From Planctomycetaceae bacterium (GTDB lineage: Bacteria; Planctomycetota; Planctomycetia; Planctomycetales; Planctomycetaceae), in the NCBI GenBank assembly GCA_002724315.1, contig PBOJ01000134.1, positions 1-64,000 on the forward strand: a stretch of 64,000 bases of DNA, read 5' to 3'. The notes below the pieces were generated by a model. It was not told the origin of the DNA. It ran no database searches and saw only the letters and a list, made by a program, of their open reading frames with translations. Both the position numbers and the translations under genes were made by a program. Shown one piece after another: positions 53,153 through 64,000 of this stretch. The stretch's first letter is position 1; each line of letters begins with the position of its first letter.

Positions 53153-53728
53153 ATGACACGGAACAGACGACTTGCCATGTTCATGACGCTGGCCCTGGCC
53201 TGCTCGGTGAGCAGCGGGTGCTACATCTTCAACGGTGTCGTGAGCGTGGTGCTCGACGGAGCGAAGTTCTTCGTCACCACACCGATCATCCCGGTCAGCC
53301 CGTACTTCAGCGAGATGATCGAAGACACCTATCACGAGGAAGAGCGTTACGGCAAGGTGCCAGTGCTCGACCCGGTCGAGGGCGAAAACGCGCCTCTGTA
53401 CTGCCTGGATCCTCCATCCGAGGACGAGGTCATGCGGTCGCTGCCTGACCAGGTCTCCGGAGGCTACGCGTTCCTGGCCGAGACGACCCGGAACAACGTG
53501 AAGATCGTCGTCGAGTTGATCGTTGACCGAGTCGACCCCTGCCGGTTCTACCCGATGGTCGGTCCGGCCAAGCTGCACCACTGCCACTACAAGGCCACGG
53601 TGTACTACGACAAGACCATCCGTTCTCACTGGCCGGTACCGTTCACCAACACCGATTCCACCCAGGACGTGGTCTACGTCGACCACGACCACCTGATCCG
53701 CTGTGCCGGGCCACCGACACCGCGTTGA
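53153..53728 (+). CDS. planctomycete lipoprotein, 191 aa
   Basis: A lipobox VSSGC with Cys23 follows a short hydrophobic leader, predicting a lipoprotein. The mature part has four further Cys (YCLDPP, DPCRFYP, HHCHYK, IRCAGP) and the segments SPYFSEMIEDTYHEEERYGK and VVYVDHDHLIRC. I do not know a named family, but the sequence looks planctomycete-specific. It follows the BON gene after 94 bp and is followed by a terminator hairpin, so it closes the transcript. Function unknown. Confidence 0.82.
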   Translation: MTRNRRLAMFMTLALACSVSSGCYIFNGVVSVVLDGAKFFVTTPIIPVSPYFSEMIEDTYHEEERYGKVPVLDPVEGENAPLYCLDPPSEDEVMRSLPDQVSGGYAFLAETTRNNVKIVVELIVDRVDPCRFYPMVGPAKLHHCHYKATVYYDKTIRSHWPVPFTNTDSTQDVVYVDHDHLIRCAGPPTPR

Positions 53729-53761
53729 TCCTGCGGCACATGGACACCAACCCATCACGCC

Positions 53762-53795
53762 CAAGCCCGGCGAGACACCGCTCTCGCCGGGCTTG
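53762..53795 (+). terminator. intrinsic terminator after the lipoprotein gene
   Basis: Perfect 14-bp arms at 53762..53775 and 53782..53795 enclose a 6-nt loop, followed by a moderately T-rich stretch (TGCTTGATGGGTTTG). It separates the lipoprotein gene from the TPR gene. Confidence 0.7.
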
Positions 53796-53927
53796 TGCTT
53801 GATGGGTTTGCTGCGAGGCGGCTACCATGTTGGTGGAGACCGGTTGCGGGGCAAGACGGGGAGACAGCGGGCCGCTCCCCAAATCCGCAGCTGTGTCGGA
53901 GCTTCCGCCCCGTCGAACCGACTGTTC

Positions 53928-56900
53928 ATGTGCCACCCGCCCCCCCGTTTGGCCTCGAAACTGACTCTCGCCGTATTCGTGGCGGTTCTGGCAACGTCCG
54001 CCACTCCGGTGCCCGGGCCGGTCTTCGCCCAGGCCACCGCCGATGACGAGTACCGGCTGGGGCTGGGTCACTACAAGCAGAAGAGATGGCCTCTGGCGGC
54101 CGAACACCTGCGGGCCTACATCAAGGCCCGCCCCAAGGGTTCCAAGGTCGCCTCGGCTCGCCTGCTGCTGGGCGTCTCGCTGACGCACCTCAAGAAGTAC
54201 ACCCAGGCCCGCTCGGAACTCAGGCGGTTTGTCGTCGATTTTCCCGAAGACCCGAACCGGCCGGAGGCGCTATTCCGGGTCGCCGAGTGCAGCTACCTGC
54301 TGGAGGACTGGGCCACCGCAACAACCGGGCTGAAGACCTATCTGAAGGACTCACCCAAACACCCGCTTCGCGATTGGGGCCAGTTCTACCTCGGGGACGC
54401 ACTGGTCCAGCAAAAGAAGTTCACCGAGGCCCGGGCCATCTACCGGAGTTCGCTGGCCGAATTCCCCAAGGGGAGCCTGGTCAACGAGATTCGGTTCGGA
54501 TTGGGCGTCTGCTGTGAGCGTGGCGGACAAACCGACGAGGCTCGAAAGATCTACAACCGCCTGGCCGCCGACAGGACCTCCCGGCACGCCGACAAGGCGC
54601 TCTCTCAGCTCGGATCACTCGAATTCAATGCCGGGCGGTTCGCCGAAGCCGCCGCCGCCTGGAATCGGCTGGCCAGGACCTATCCCAAGAGTCCGGAGGC
54701 TCCCGCGGCACAGCTCAATGCCGGCTACGCCCATTTCCAGCTGAAACAGTACGCCGAGGCGATCACCAGCTTCCAGTCAGCCCGTCTCCGCTCCGACCAG
54801 GCCGCCGAAGCAGATTACTGGCGAGGCGTGAGCCTCAAGGCATTGGACCGGACCGACGAGGCCATCAAGGCATTCGGGCAGGCCGAGACCGGCAAGCCCG
54901 GCACGGACCTGGCCCGTGACATCCAGTTCCAGTGGGCCGACACCGAGTTCCGTGCCGGCCGGTACTCCCAGGCAGCCACCCGTTTTCAGAACGTCGTCAC
55001 GCGGTGGCCCAAGCACCCCGAAGCCGACCAGGGGCTGCTATTCGCCACCGAGTCGATGCTGCTGGCCACCGAGAACCTCAGCGAACCGGCCCCGAGACAA
55101 CGGGCTCTCGACCAGGTCCAGAAACTGATCGACCGGTTCGAACGCGAGTACCCCAGGAGCCAGCTGACGACACGGCACCGTTTGCAGGCCGGACGGTTGA
55201 AAGTGGCTCGCGGGGGAAACACCAACCTCAAGGACGCCCAGGCACTCTTTCGCACCGCGATCGCACAGGGCGGGTCGGAGACAATCCGCAACCGTGCCCG
55301 GTACCAGCTGGCCCGAGTCGGCAGCCGACTGGGCAACGACCGGATGGTGCTGGAGACCCTCCGCCCCATCCTCGCCGCGATCAAGGACTCGAACCGACCC
55401 GGCGAATTCGACGACGCGCTGGTGCTGGCGGCTTCGAGTTTCCTGGCCAGCAAACAGCACAAGCCGGCAGCCGAATCCGCTGCGAAGTACCTCAAGAAAC
55501 ACCCCCGGGGGCCCCTGTCCCCTGATGCCCTGGCAGTGCTGGCCGAATCGAAACAACGGCAGGGCCAGGTGGCCGGCTCGGATCTCGCTCTGACCCAACT
55601 GGCCAATCTCTCTGGAACCAAACCAATCTACGCTCAGACGGTTCGACGAATGGCCGAATCGTCCTACGCGGAGAAGAACTTTCAGCGATCCGACCGGCTT
55701 TTCGGCAACCTGGTGGCCCTGGGTCCCGGCTCGCCCTTCCACGCCGCAGGACTCTCGGGCCGCGGCTGGAGCCTGTTCGAATCGAAGAAGTACGCCGAGG
55801 CCGCCGCGATTTTCGGACGGGTGGTGGTGTTGCATCCCAAGGACAAGCTGGCGGCCGAAGCGGCCTACAAGGCCGCCGAGTGTTTCGAGAAGGCGGATGA
55901 GCCCGAGAAGGCGGCCGAGGCATACCGGGTGGCGACCAAATCTTATCCGAACAGTTCATTCGCCTTCCTGGCTGCCCGTCGGGCAGCCCGCCTGCTGGCC
56001 CTCGACAAGAAGACCCCCCAGGCCGACGCGGCCTACGCGGCTCTGCTGAAACAATTCCCCAAGGCCAAGGACCGCGACGGGCTGATCTTCGAATGGGCGG
56101 GAATGCACGCCGACGCCGATGACTTCAAGAAAGCCGACGTGCTCTACAGGCAGTTGATTCGGGAACACCCCCGCAGCCGTCACGTCACCGCCGCACGTTT
56201 CAGCCTCGCCGAAAGCGATCTGCTCGCCGGAAGACTCGTCCAGGCGAGAACCGCTTTCCTGCAGGTCGCCCGCTCTCAGGCGGGAGACGACGAAGTCCGC
56301 CAGGACGCCCTGTTCCGGCTGGTGGGAATTGCCACCGAGGCCAAGCAGTGGGAGCAGGTCCGTGAACACGGCAAGGCGTTGAGAACGCGGTTCCCCAAGA
56401 GCCGGCACAGCTGGGAAGTCCGCTTCCAACTCGGGCAAGCCGCACTGCATCTCCGCGACTATCCGACGGCCCAGGCAGAATTGACGGCGGTCCTGGGACA
56501 GACCCGCAACGAGCAGGTCGCCGGAGCCTCCTGGTTCGACGAGGCCTGGGTGTTGTTGGCCGAAACACGGTTCCGCACCCGTGACTACGAAGGACTCGTC
56601 CGCACGGTCAACGATTTCCGACGCACCCGGCCCGGATCCAAAGTTCTCTACAAGGCCGACGAGGTGCTTGGACGAGGGATGCTCAAGAAGCCCCGTCCCG
56701 ATTTCACGGCCGCCCGCGAGGCCTTTGGGCGTGTCATCAGTTCAACCGAAGGTCGCAAGACCAAGACCGCCGCCCGCAGCCATCTGCAGATGGCCGATTC
56801 GTTCTATATCCAGAAGAACTTCCGCGAAGCCAAGAAACAGTTCCTGGCCGTGGAGATCCTCTACAATTTCCCCGACATCCAATCCCCGGCGTTGTTCCAG

Positions 56901-57044
56901 GCCGCGGCCTGCCAGGAGCAACTTCGGGAATTCGCCGAGGCGGTGAAGACGCTGGACATGTTGATCCGGAAGCACCCCGACAGCTCGTTTGCAGCGATGG
57001 CCAAGAAACGACTGCCTCGACTTCGACGTCTGGCTGGCTCATGA
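53928..57044 (+). CDS. large exported TPR protein (1038 aa)
   Basis: After a signal peptide ([19 protein letters not shown]) the protein is built almost wholly of TPR-like 34- to 37-residue repeats from about residue 40 to the C-terminus. Examples are [60 protein letters not shown] and [20 protein letters not shown]. No enzymatic motif is seen. The ATG at 53928 is used; a longer in-frame start puts about 75 Arg/Pro-rich residues before the signal. Its stop overlaps the ExbB/TolQ-like gene in ATGA. Inferred: a periplasmic scaffold (compare YbgF/BamD-like TPR partners of Tol systems) working with that proton channel. Confidence 0.9.
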   Translation: MCHPPPRLASKLTLAVFVAVLATSATPVPGPVFAQATADDEYRLGLGHYKQKRWPLAAEHLRAYIKARPKGSKVASARLLLGVSLTHLKKYTQARSELRRFVVDFPEDPNRPEALFRVAECSYLLEDWATATTGLKTYLKDSPKHPLRDWGQFYLGDALVQQKKFTEARAIYRSSLAEFPKGSLVNEIRFGLGVCCERGGQTDEARKIYNRLAADRTSRHADKALSQLGSLEFNAGRFAEAAAAWNRLARTYPKSPEAPAAQLNAGYAHFQLKQYAEAITSFQSARLRSDQAAEADYWRGVSLKALDRTDEAIKAFGQAETGKPGTDLARDIQFQWADTEFRAGRYSQAATRFQNVVTRWPKHPEADQGLLFATESMLLATENLSEPAPRQRALDQVQKLIDRFEREYPRSQLTTRHRLQAGRLKVARGGNTNLKDAQALFRTAIAQGGSETIRNRARYQLARVGSRLGNDRMVLETLRPILAAIKDSNRPGEFDDALVLAASSFLASKQHKPAAESAAKYLKKHPRGPLSPDALAVLAESKQRQGQVAGSDLALTQLANLSGTKPIYAQTVRRMAESSYAEKNFQRSDRLFGNLVALGPGSPFHAAGLSGRGWSLFESKKYAEAAAIFGRVVVLHPKDKLAAEAAYKAAECFEKADEPEKAAEAYRVATKSYPNSSFAFLAARRAARLLALDKKTPQADAAYAALLKQFPKAKDRDGLIFEWAGMHADADDFKKADVLYRQLIREHPRSRHVTAARFSLAESDLLAGRLVQARTAFLQVARSQAGDDEVRQDALFRLVGIATEAKQWEQVREHGKALRTRFPKSRHSWEVRFQLGQAALHLRDYPTAQAELTAVLGQTRNEQVAGASWFDEAWVLLAETRFRTRDYEGLVRTVNDFRRTRPGSKVLYKADEVLGRGMLKKPRPDFTAAREAFGRVISSTEGRKTKTAARSHLQMADSFYIQKNFREAKKQFLAVEILYNFPDIQSPALFQAAACQEQLREFAEAVKTLDMLIRKHPDSSFAAMAKKRLPRLRRLAGS

Positions 57045-57961
57045 CACGGTTCCCATCATCCGCACGACAGCTCGATCCCGAACGACAGTCGGCTCCTGCA
57101 GCAACCGAATCGACTTGGTACCCAATACGTCCGTTGCTGCCAGTCGTCCTTCTGGTGCTTGTTGGAGGCGTGGTGGCCGCTCAGGACGCCCCACCCGATT
57201 CCGGTGACACCGTCCCGGCAGCAGCCCCTGTTCCGGCAACGCCCCCCGTAGAGGACAGCGTCAACATGCCGACCGATCCGGTCGGGATCATGAAGCAGCT
57301 GGGCTGGATGGGCTGGGCGTTCCTGGCCCCCTTTGCCGTTGCCACTCTGATCGCGTTGTGGTTCAGCGTCGAACGCCTGGTGGTGCTGAAACGCAGCCGG
57401 GTGATTCCCAAACCATTCGTGGAACGGTTCCTCGAACACCTCCACCAGGGCAAGCTCGACCGCGACAGCGCGTTGAAGCTGTGCCAGCAAAGCGACAGCC
57501 CGGTCGCGGCCGTGTTCGCCCACGGAATCCGCAAGTGGGGCAAGTCGAGTGTCGAGGTCGAACAGGCGATCATCGATGGAGGCGAGCGGCAGGTCAGCGA
57601 GCTGCGGGCCCACCTCAGGGTCCTCAATGGCGTCGCCACCGTGACCCCGTTGCTGGGACTGCTGGGAACGGTACTGGGCATGATCCAGGCATTCAACGAC
57701 ATCGCCACGGCCGGCTCGATGGGAAAAACCGAACAGCTGGCCGTGGGCATTTCGCTGGCACTGCTGACGACTGCCGGCGGCCTGTTGATCGCCATCCCCA
57801 CGCTGATCATGTACATGTTCCTTTCGGGACGTGTCGACACGCTGGTGATGGAAATGGACTACCTGGCTCAGAACGTGGTCCAGTCGATCTCGGCCGAAGC
57901 ACTTGCCTCCCAGCCGCGGAAACGTCGCCGATCCGGTGGTGGCTCCAAGCAGGCGATCTGA
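57041..57961 (+). CDS. MotA/TolQ/ExbB-family proton channel
   Basis: A 306-residue inner-membrane protein of the ExbB/TolQ family, which uses the proton gradient to drive envelope processes. An N-terminal signal-like segment and a periplasmic Pro/Ala linker precede the first conserved helix ([20 protein letters not shown]). Then come the cytoplasmic region and the paired helices [20 protein letters not shown] and [20 protein letters not shown]. The C-terminus is basic ([12 protein letters not shown]). It is translationally coupled (ATGA) to the large TPR gene. No ExbD/TolR gene lies in the window, which is unusual as ExbB needs that partner. Confidence 0.94.
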   Translation: MTRFPSSARQLDPERQSAPAATESTWYPIRPLLPVVLLVLVGGVVAAQDAPPDSGDTVPAAAPVPATPPVEDSVNMPTDPVGIMKQLGWMGWAFLAPFAVATLIALWFSVERLVVLKRSRVIPKPFVERFLEHLHQGKLDRDSALKLCQQSDSPVAAVFAHGIRKWGKSSVEVEQAIIDGGERQVSELRAHLRVLNGVATVTPLLGLLGTVLGMIQAFNDIATAGSMGKTEQLAVGISLALLTTAGGLLIAIPTLIMYMFLSGRVDTLVMEMDYLAQNVVQSISAEALASQPRKRRRSGGGSKQAI

Positions 57962-58007
57962 CGCGATCCCGGCCCCTGGCAACGGGCTGGTCGATCCCGG
58001 TCTCATC

Positions 58008-58036
58008 TTGACCGGCAACAGGCGGAATCCTATCTT
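58008..58036 (+). promoter_or_regulatory. candidate promoter for FlgI-like and SMC genes
   Basis: TTGACC at 58008..58013 and TATCTT at 58031..58036 are separated by 17 bp. The -35 matches five of six and the -10 four of six consensus bases. Transcription from about 58043 gives a leader of about 140 nt before ATG 58184. Confidence 0.6.
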
Positions 58037-58183
58037 CCCGCCGCCTCAGCAGATTCTCTCACTTCCCACTCATCACTCCTGCACTCCCAACACCCCGTCG
58101 TGTCACTTCGCGACGTGGCCTCGCGCCTGAGGTCCGTTGCCAGCGGCGGGAACCCGGTGTTTTGCGCCAACGGAGCCCCACGG

Positions 58184-60325
58184 ATGAACTCCTCCCAACT
58201 TTCCCGATCGCAACCTGTCGGCCAAACCGTCCGGAAAGCGGTTTCTCCGACTCCCGGCCGCTGCCTGGTACTGGCCACCGCCTGCCTGATGACAACGATC
58301 GGGTGCCGTGGCGGCGGGCTCATCAATTCCGGCGATGGCTGGTGGCCCAACTCGTGGAACTGGTCCAGCCGGTCCCAGAGTCCCGGTGACTCAACCGGGT
58401 CCAAGGATTCGGACTCGGACCGGAATCCGTCGACGATCGGCGACTACGTGTCGATCAGCGGTCTGGGCATGATCACGCTGGAAGGCGTCGGGCTGGTCAC
58501 CGGTTTGGACGGAACCGGCGGGGATCCCAAACCGTCGCCGTTCCGGATGGCCCTGCTCAAGGACATCCAACGACGAGACGTCCCAAACCCCAAGGCCCTG
58601 CTGAGATCGCCGAGCACGGCCCTGGTCATCGTGCGGGCCTATCTGCCGCCGCTGATCCGCAAGGGAGAGTCATTTGATGTCGAGGTCCGGCTGCCACCCG
58701 GCAGCGAAGCCACCAGCCTCAACGGTGGCTGGCTGATGGAAGCCGACGTCTCGGAACGGGCCCTCGTTCCCGGGGAGGGAGTGCTCTCCGGACACGTCTT
58801 CGCTCGAGCCAAGGGACACGTCCTGATTTCTCACGGTGAGGGCGACATCGGCGAACTGGCCGGGGTCGTCCGTCGGGGCCGAGTGCCCGGCGGTGGGATC
58901 TCCCGGCGTGATCGCGACCTGACGATCGCACTCAAGAACCGTTACCGCAGTGTGAGAATGGCCAAACGCATCGCTGACCGGATCGGCACCCGGTTTTATG
59001 CGTACAACCGGCACGGAGTCCGCGAACCGCTGGCCAACCCGAAAACCGACCGCACGATCATGCTGAAGGTTCACCCCAAGTACCGGGACAACTTCCCCCG
59101 GTACCTGCAGGTGATCCGCAAGATCGCCATGCGAGAGGACGACGTGGAACGCCAGGTGCGGATGCAACAGCTCAGCGGTCAACTGCAGAAGGTCGAGTCG
59201 GCTCGGGAAACCTCCCTGTCGCTGGAGGCGATCGGCCCCAAATCGATCCCGTTCCTCAAACCCGCCCTGGACCACTCGGACTTCGAAGTCCGCTTCCACG
59301 CCGCCACCGCCCTGGCCTACCTCGACGACAACTCGGGAGCCAACGTACTGGCAGAAGCTGCCAGGCACGAGCGAGCCTTTCGGGTCTACGCATTGGCCGC
59401 CCTGAGCACACTTGAAGACGCCCCGTCACAGTTGCTGCTCCGGAAACTGTTGAAACCCCTGGTGATCTGTGACACCGATGGCTGTTCACACCAGGGCAGT
59501 CCGATCACAGGCCCCTGTCCCCGCTGTCAATCCGCCGGCCAGTTGAAGCAGAGCGCCGAGCTGCAGTACGGAGCCTTCCGGGCCCTGTGGACGCGGGACC
59601 GGCTCGATCCGACGATCCGGGGCGAACAGGTCCGTGACCTGTTCACCATGCACGAGGTCCAGTCCAACGGTCGCCCACTGATCCATCTGACCCAATTGCA
59701 ACGGCCCGAGATCGTGTTGTTCGGAACCGACCAGCAACTCCGGACCCCGCTGGCCATCCAGGCCGGAAACCACATCTGGATCAATGCCCAATCCGGCTCA
59801 CCGAAGGTCACCATCAGTCGCTACCAGGTCGGGCGCCCCCCCGTCCGGCGGACCGTATCGACCCGGGTCGCCGACGTGATCCGAACGACCGTCGAGCTGG
59901 GAGCCTCTTACCCGGACATCATCCAGATGCTTGTCCAGGCCCAGCGTCAACAGAATGTGGCGGGCCAGATTGCCATCGACTCCGTGCCGCGAACCGGTCG
60001 TGTCTTTTTCCGGGGAGGGGGCCCGAAGACCGGAACACGCACGACGCTCGGCTCGGCCAACAGCACCCCCAACCTCTTCTCGACGGTGCAATCGAGTACT
60101 CCCGGATCCGCGGACAACTCGGATGCGGATGAGGACCGGGAGGAGGTGAACCAGGCAGGGACCGACCCGGAGCCGGACAACCAGGAGAAGGAATCGCAGG
60201 AGAAGGCTGACGGATCAGCCAGCCTGGCCGATCGCCGGGCCACCGACCAAGTGTCCGAACCCGAAACTCGATCACAGGACGACTCGGGATCTCGGTTCCC
60301 GTTCCTGGAGAAGCTCTTCCGCTAG
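58184..60325 (+). CDS. FlgI-like lipoprotein with HEAT-like segment and zinc-ribbon-like motif
   Basis: A 713-residue lipoprotein (lipobox TIGC, Cys41). The part from about 75 to 270 matches flagellar P-ring protein FlgI ([59 protein letters not shown]). HEAT-like repeats follow at about 350-425 ([28 protein letters not shown]). Next is a C-X4-C-X10-C-X2-C set (Cys429, 434, 445, 448) resembling a zinc ribbon, and a disordered Glu/Asp/Ser-rich end. There are no flagellar neighbours, so this is probably a repurposed FlgI fold. ATG 58184 is used because a GTG at 58100 adds 28 polar residues. It ends 8 bp before smc. Function unknown. Confidence 0.87.
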   Translation: MNSSQLSRSQPVGQTVRKAVSPTPGRCLVLATACLMTTIGCRGGGLINSGDGWWPNSWNWSSRSQSPGDSTGSKDSDSDRNPSTIGDYVSISGLGMITLEGVGLVTGLDGTGGDPKPSPFRMALLKDIQRRDVPNPKALLRSPSTALVIVRAYLPPLIRKGESFDVEVRLPPGSEATSLNGGWLMEADVSERALVPGEGVLSGHVFARAKGHVLISHGEGDIGELAGVVRRGRVPGGGISRRDRDLTIALKNRYRSVRMAKRIADRIGTRFYAYNRHGVREPLANPKTDRTIMLKVHPKYRDNFPRYLQVIRKIAMREDDVERQVRMQQLSGQLQKVESARETSLSLEAIGPKSIPFLKPALDHSDFEVRFHAATALAYLDDNSGANVLAEAARHERAFRVYALAALSTLEDAPSQLLLRKLLKPLVICDTDGCSHQGSPITGPCPRCQSAGQLKQSAELQYGAFRALWTRDRLDPTIRGEQVRDLFTMHEVQSNGRPLIHLTQLQRPEIVLFGTDQQLRTPLAIQAGNHIWINAQSGSPKVTISRYQVGRPPVRRTVSTRVADVIRTTVELGASYPDIIQMLVQAQRQQNVAGQIAIDSVPRTGRVFFRGGGPKTGTRTTLGSANSTPNLFSTVQSSTPGSADNSDADEDREEVNQAGTDPEPDNQEKESQEKADGSASLADRRATDQVSEPETRSQDDSGSRFPFLEKLFR

Positions 60326-60333
60326 CCCCCCGG

Positions 60334-63300
60334 ATGCTCCAGTCTCTCGACCTTTTCGGCTTCAAGAGCTTCGTCGACCGCACGCGGTTCGACTTCGATC
60401 CCGGGATCACCGGGATCGTCGGACCCAATGGCAGCGGCAAGAGCAACGTCGTCGACGCGATCAAGTGGATCCTCGGCGACCAGAGTCCCAAGAGCATGCG
60501 GGGCAAGGAGATGACCGATGTCATCTTCAACGGAGCCTCGGGACGGAAGTCGGCCGGCTTTGCCGAGGCCACTCTCACGTTCAACAACGAGAACCAACTG
60601 CTGCCGATCGAATCGTCGGAGGTTCAGATCGGACGCAGGATCTGGCAAAACGGGGACAGCGAGTACCTGATCAACGGCACAACCAGCCGACTGAAGGACA
60701 TTCGCAACCTGTTCCTGGGCACGGGGAGTTCCGCCTACAGCATCATCGAACAGGGCCGTGTCGGAGCCATCCTGCAGGCCAACCCCAGCACCCGGCGGGC
60801 GGTGTTTGAGGAAGCCGCCGGGATCAGCCGCTACAAGGCCCGGCGGATCGAAGCCCTCAGAAAACTCGAACGGGTCGGCCAGAACCTGCTGCGGCTGACC
60901 GACATCGTCGACAAGGACGAAGTCCAGCTCAACTCGACCAGGAACCAGGCCCAGAAGGCGACAACGTTCCGAAGAGTCTCCGAGGAGCTCAAGGAATGGT
61001 GGATCGGGCTGGCTGCCGACGACTACCGTGAACACTCTGCCCGGCTCGCCAGGATCGAGACAATCGTCTCGGACTTCGACACCCGCATCAACGAAATCGA
61101 AACCCGGAAGCAGGAATCCGAGCGGGTGCTCGCGGGAATCGACAAGGACACCAACTCGCTGGATGATCGCATCCGCCGAGTCGAGAGCCGCAGGGGAAGC
61201 GAACGCGAGCAAATCGCCAGGCTGGAAGCAACCGTCGTCCACCAGCGACGACGCAGTGAAGAACTCGACGGCGATCGACTCGAACTGACTCGCATTGCCG
61301 CGAGACTCTCTCACCGGTTCGGAGAAGCCGAACGGCTGGGTGAGCGAGCCGAGCTGGAACTCGAGGAATTTGTCGAGGCCTTCGAAGAAGCCACCCGGAA
61401 CCGCAATTCGGCCGCTGCGGAACTCGAGACGATCAACCGGCAAATCGAACTCGAACGGGGAAGGTTCGAGACGATCCGGAGAACCCAGCTCGAACAGACT
61501 CGCATCGTGGCTGCCTGCCACGAGAAGGTGACGGGACTGGAAGGCCGGCTGGGGACGCAGGAGATTGACCAGAAAGAAACGGCCGAGCAACTCGAACAAC
61601 TCGCCGAGCTCCGTGAGGAGTGCGAAAACACATTCGCGTCGCTGCAATCGCGAGTGGCAGAGCTGAAGGCGGAACTGGAAGCCATCGACGACAACGTGAC
61701 AGCGGCGAAAAAGATCCGTGATGGCTTGCTGGACCGGCAGACCGAAGCCGTCAAGGAACTCTCCGCCGCCCGCGAACGACGCAGCGGCCACCAGGCCCGC
61801 ATCGCGGTGCTCGAGAAACTCGAACGACGCCAGGAAGGCATCGGGCTGGGCGTCCGGGAGATCCTGGAACGGGCCCGCACTGCTGACCAAGCCCCGTGGA
61901 ACCTGATCCGGGGCAGCGTCTCGGACCTCCTGGAAGTCGACCTTGAACGAGCACCACTGGTCGACGTGGCACTGGGCGAATCCGCCCAGTGGATCGTCAT
62001 CGATCAACTCGCACCACTGGGAGACTACCTGCTGGAGCACACCAGCCGTCTCACCGACCGGGTCGGGTTTCTCTCCGCCGATGCACCCGAAGCACCTCAC
62101 TCGCCCTCATCGCCGGATCTCTCGGGTCAACCCGGCGTAATCGGTCCCGTCGCAGATGGTGTGCGGGCCCATGACGGAAACGGATGGTTGATCGGACGAC
62201 TGTTGGCCGGCTCCTGGATCGTCAACACACTCGCCGATGCCCTGAGACTGTCGCGCGGCCCCGGTCGGGGAGCGAGATTCGTCACTCTGCAGGGAGAAAT
62301 GATCGAGCGGGACGGAACGCTGATGGCCGGCCCAATCTCCACCGACGCTTCACCACTCTCTCGCCGCAGCGAACTCCGTCGACTCCGAACCGAACTCGAC
62401 GATCTGGAGGCACAAATCGAGGCCGACCAGGACCAGCTCGGTGACCTCGACGAATCACTCGTCTCGGCCGAATGCGACCACACCGCCGCCACATCTCTCC
62501 GCGAGTCCGCCGCCGACCGGATGGGACGAGCCGAAACTGAAGCCCGTGACCAGCAACGGGAACTGGAGAACACGAACCAGAAATACGAGACCCTGGCCGC
62601 CGAACTGGAGAGGCTCGAGCAGGACCGTCAATCGAGTCGACAGGAACTCGACACCGCACAACAGGAACAACACACCTCCGCCCAGAGGCACCAGGAACTC
62701 GAGGCCCAGGCCGCCTCGATCCAGGCCGACCAGGAAACTCTCCGCGAACAGCGGGCCGCCAGGGAAGAAACGCTCGACCTGGCTCGACTCGAAGTCACAC
62801 GGCAGGAGGAACGACGCAGCAGCCTTCAAGAGGCCTGCACGAGGCGAATTGAGGATCTCGATCGGCATTCGGACGAACTGGACGAAGCCAGACGGCGTCT
62901 CAGACAAACCGTCGAACAGCACCAGGACGTCAACCTCCAGATCCTCAATACCGGCAATCGACTCGCCGAACTGGCTCTCGTTGACGAACGCCACGGCCGT
63001 GACATCAAAGTGCTGGTGGCCGACCGGAATCGGTTGAAGCTCAAACGCACGAAGCTGGCCACCGAAGACAACCACCTGCTCGAGGAGATCGGACAACTCC
63101 GGCAGGAACAGCACAAGGAACAACTCAAGGCCCAGGAAATCCGTCTACAGTTCGACGCCATGAACACTCGACTCCAGGACGAGTACCAGATCGGACTCGA
63201 AGACCTGGAACATTCCGAGGCGTCCGCCTTTCAGCTTCACCTCGCCGAACTCGCCCGGCCTGACACCCAGACCGACCTCGGCGCGGACCAATCCGGAGAA

Positions 63301-64000
63301 GAACTCCCGGGCGATTCGGAGGAGGAACCGGCCACGGAAGAGAACACCGAAGCGGATCTGACAGAAGCAGAAGATCCTGTTCCGCTGCCGGAGCAGACCG
63401 GGGACAAGCCGGCAGAACCGCTCGAACCACCACCGGGTGTCACGTTCGAGGCGGTCCGAGACGAACTCGAAGCGAAGGTGTCCCGGCTGAGACGGAAACT
63501 GAAGATGATGGGGAGCATCAACACCGACGCACTGGATGATCTCGAGGAACTCGAGAAACGGTACGAACACCTGCAACACCAGCAGCAGGATCTGGTCAAA
63601 GCCAAGGCAACTCTCGAGGAGATCGTGCGACGGCTCGACGAGGAAAGCCAACGGCTCTTCCGCGAGTCGTTCGTCACCATCCAGGAGCATTTCAAAGAGA
63701 TGTTCCGGAAACTGTTCGGTGGCGGAGAAAGCGACATCATCCTTGAAGATCACTCCGACGTGCTCGATTGCGCCATCGACATCGTCGCCCGTCCTCCCGG
63801 CAAGGAACTCCGCAGCCTGTCCCTGCTCTCAGGCGGCGAAAAGACACTGACGGCCGTCGCCCTCGTGTTGGCGATCTTCAAGAGCAACCCCAGCCCCTTC
63901 TGTGTGCTCGACGAAGTCGACGCCGCCCTGGACGACGCGAACATCGAACGCTACACATCGGTTCTCACGGAATTCGCCGAGACGACACAGTTCATCATGA
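60334..64000 (+). CDS. smc: chromosome segregation ATPase SMC (partial at right end)
   Basis: SMC, with kleisin partners, compacts and segregates DNA. The gene starts at ATG 60334 and runs off the window; 1222 codons are visible. Walker A GPNGSGKS is at 30-37, long coiled coils follow, and the hinge lies at about 505-660 ([18 protein letters not shown]). The ABC signature LSGGE is at 1165-1169 and Walker [12 protein letters not shown] starts at 1191. The coil next to the C-terminal head is interrupted at about 976-1035 by an acidic and proline-rich stretch, unlike usual SMC proteins. Only a few dozen residues are missing. It follows the FlgI-like gene by 8 bp. ScpA and ScpB are not in the window. 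Confidence 0.97.
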   Translation, partial: MLQSLDLFGFKSFVDRTRFDFDPGITGIVGPNGSGKSNVVDAIKWILGDQSPKSMRGKEMTDVIFNGASGRKSAGFAEATLTFNNENQLLPIESSEVQIGRRIWQNGDSEYLINGTTSRLKDIRNLFLGTGSSAYSIIEQGRVGAILQANPSTRRAVFEEAAGISRYKARRIEALRKLERVGQNLLRLTDIVDKDEVQLNSTRNQAQKATTFRRVSEELKEWWIGLAADDYREHSARLARIETIVSDFDTRINEIETRKQESERVLAGIDKDTNSLDDRIRRVESRRGSEREQIARLEATVVHQRRRSEELDGDRLELTRIAARLSHRFGEAERLGERAELELEEFVEAFEEATRNRNSAAAELETINRQIELERGRFETIRRTQLEQTRIVAACHEKVTGLEGRLGTQEIDQKETAEQLEQLAELREECENTFASLQSRVAELKAELEAIDDNVTAAKKIRDGLLDRQTEAVKELSAARERRSGHQARIAVLEKLERRQEGIGLGVREILERARTADQAPWNLIRGSVSDLLEVDLERAPLVDVALGESAQWIVIDQLAPLGDYLLEHTSRLTDRVGFLSADAPEAPHSPSSPDLSGQPGVIGPVADGVRAHDGNGWLIGRLLAGSWIVNTLADALRLSRGPGRGARFVTLQGEMIERDGTLMAGPISTDASPLSRRSELRRLRTELDDLEAQIEADQDQLGDLDESLVSAECDHTAATSLRESAADRMGRAETEARDQQRELENTNQKYETLAAELERLEQDRQSSRQELDTAQQEQHTSAQRHQELEAQAASIQADQETLREQRAAREETLDLARLEVTRQEERRSSLQEACTRRIEDLDRHSDELDEARRRLRQTVEQHQDVNLQILNTGNRLAELALVDERHGRDIKVLVADRNRLKLKRTKLATEDNHLLEEIGQLRQEQHKEQLKAQEIRLQFDAMNTRLQDEYQIGLEDLEHSEASAFQLHLAELARPDTQTDLGADQSGEELPGDSEEEPATEENTEADLTEAEDPVPLPEQTGDKPAEPLEPPPGVTFEAVRDELEAKVSRLRRKLKMMGSINTDALDDLEELEKRYEHLQHQQQDLVKAKATLEEIVRRLDEESQRLFRESFVTIQEHFKEMFRKLFGGGESDIILEDHSDVLDCAIDIVARPPGKELRSLSLLSGGEKTLTAVALVLAIFKSNPSPFCVLDEVDAALDDANIERYTSVLTEFAETTQFIM

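Noticed and set aside
58184-60325. Evidence of a flagellar gene cluster
   Set aside because: Only the FlgI-like fold is present; no ring, hook, motor or export gene adjoins it.
1-64000. Transposon, prophage or CRISPR content
   Set aside because: No transposase, integrase, phage structural gene or regularly spaced repeats were found on either strand.

Overview
The window looks like chromosomal DNA of a high-GC planctomycete (Planctomycetota). Evidence: three Tat-type DUF1501 proteins and a PSCyt1/DUF1549/DUF1553 cytochrome-like protein, large TPR/FG-GAP lipoproteins, BON and FlgI-like proteins with planctomycete-type sequence, short proteins with lysine-rich histone-H1-like tails, and flotillin FloA. 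Forty-nine genes are supported. Two run off the ends: a membrane protein on the left and the SMC ATPase on the right. I see no rRNA, tRNA, CRISPR array, transposase or prophage gene. Base composition is even, so this reads as core or shell chromosome and not an island. Gene identities come from reading motifs in the translated sequence, not from database searches.

Layout. 1-3774: a redox pair (four-cluster ferredoxin fused to split cyclic-nucleotide-binding domains, coupled to a four-helix membrane protein) and a small unknown gene. 3771-13946: exported and catabolic genes (DUF1501, beta-propeller glycosidase-like, GHL-type glycosidase-like, 2-hydroxyacid dehydrogenase plus SDR, PQQ-propeller with EF-hands, sialidase). 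14066-16664: primary sigma factor, PTS IIA-like PtsN and a small conserved protein, behind an 873-bp gene-free stretch. 17538-25620: Nramp-like transporter, a 1145-residue TPR/VCBS lipoprotein coupled to a nitrilase, and an APC permease. 25811-33075: DUF1501, two unknown genes, then a PSCyt1-DUF1501 pair. 33072-39155: two overlapping SpoU methyltransferases, aroA-rsmB, an LRR protein and SurE.

39248-46375: amine/imine-type metabolism (ornithine cyclodeaminase, RidA, FAD oxidoreductase, aldo/keto reductase), FloA, an OleA/FabH-like thiolase and an Ldh2-type dehydrogenase. 46372-53728: exported alpha/beta hydrolase, CDGSH protein, ThyX, ribosomal protein S21, a histone-tail-like protein, serine hydrolase, BON protein and a lipoprotein. 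53928-64000: one strand reading TPR protein - ExbB/TolQ proton channel - FlgI-like lipoprotein - SMC.

Organisation. Several gene pairs are translationally coupled through ATGA or TTGA overlaps. Three of nine convergent gene pairs end in one shared CTAG in which both TAG stops interlock. Six of the seven promoter candidates follow a loose TTGnnC N16-18 TAnnnT pattern; the seventh has TTCACC at -35. The best candidates for something undescribed are the TPR-ExbB-FlgI-like-SMC arrangement, the split cNMP/ferredoxin plus repeat-tailed membrane protein, the SDR lacking its catalytic lysine, and the gene-free region upstream of the sigma-factor operon.
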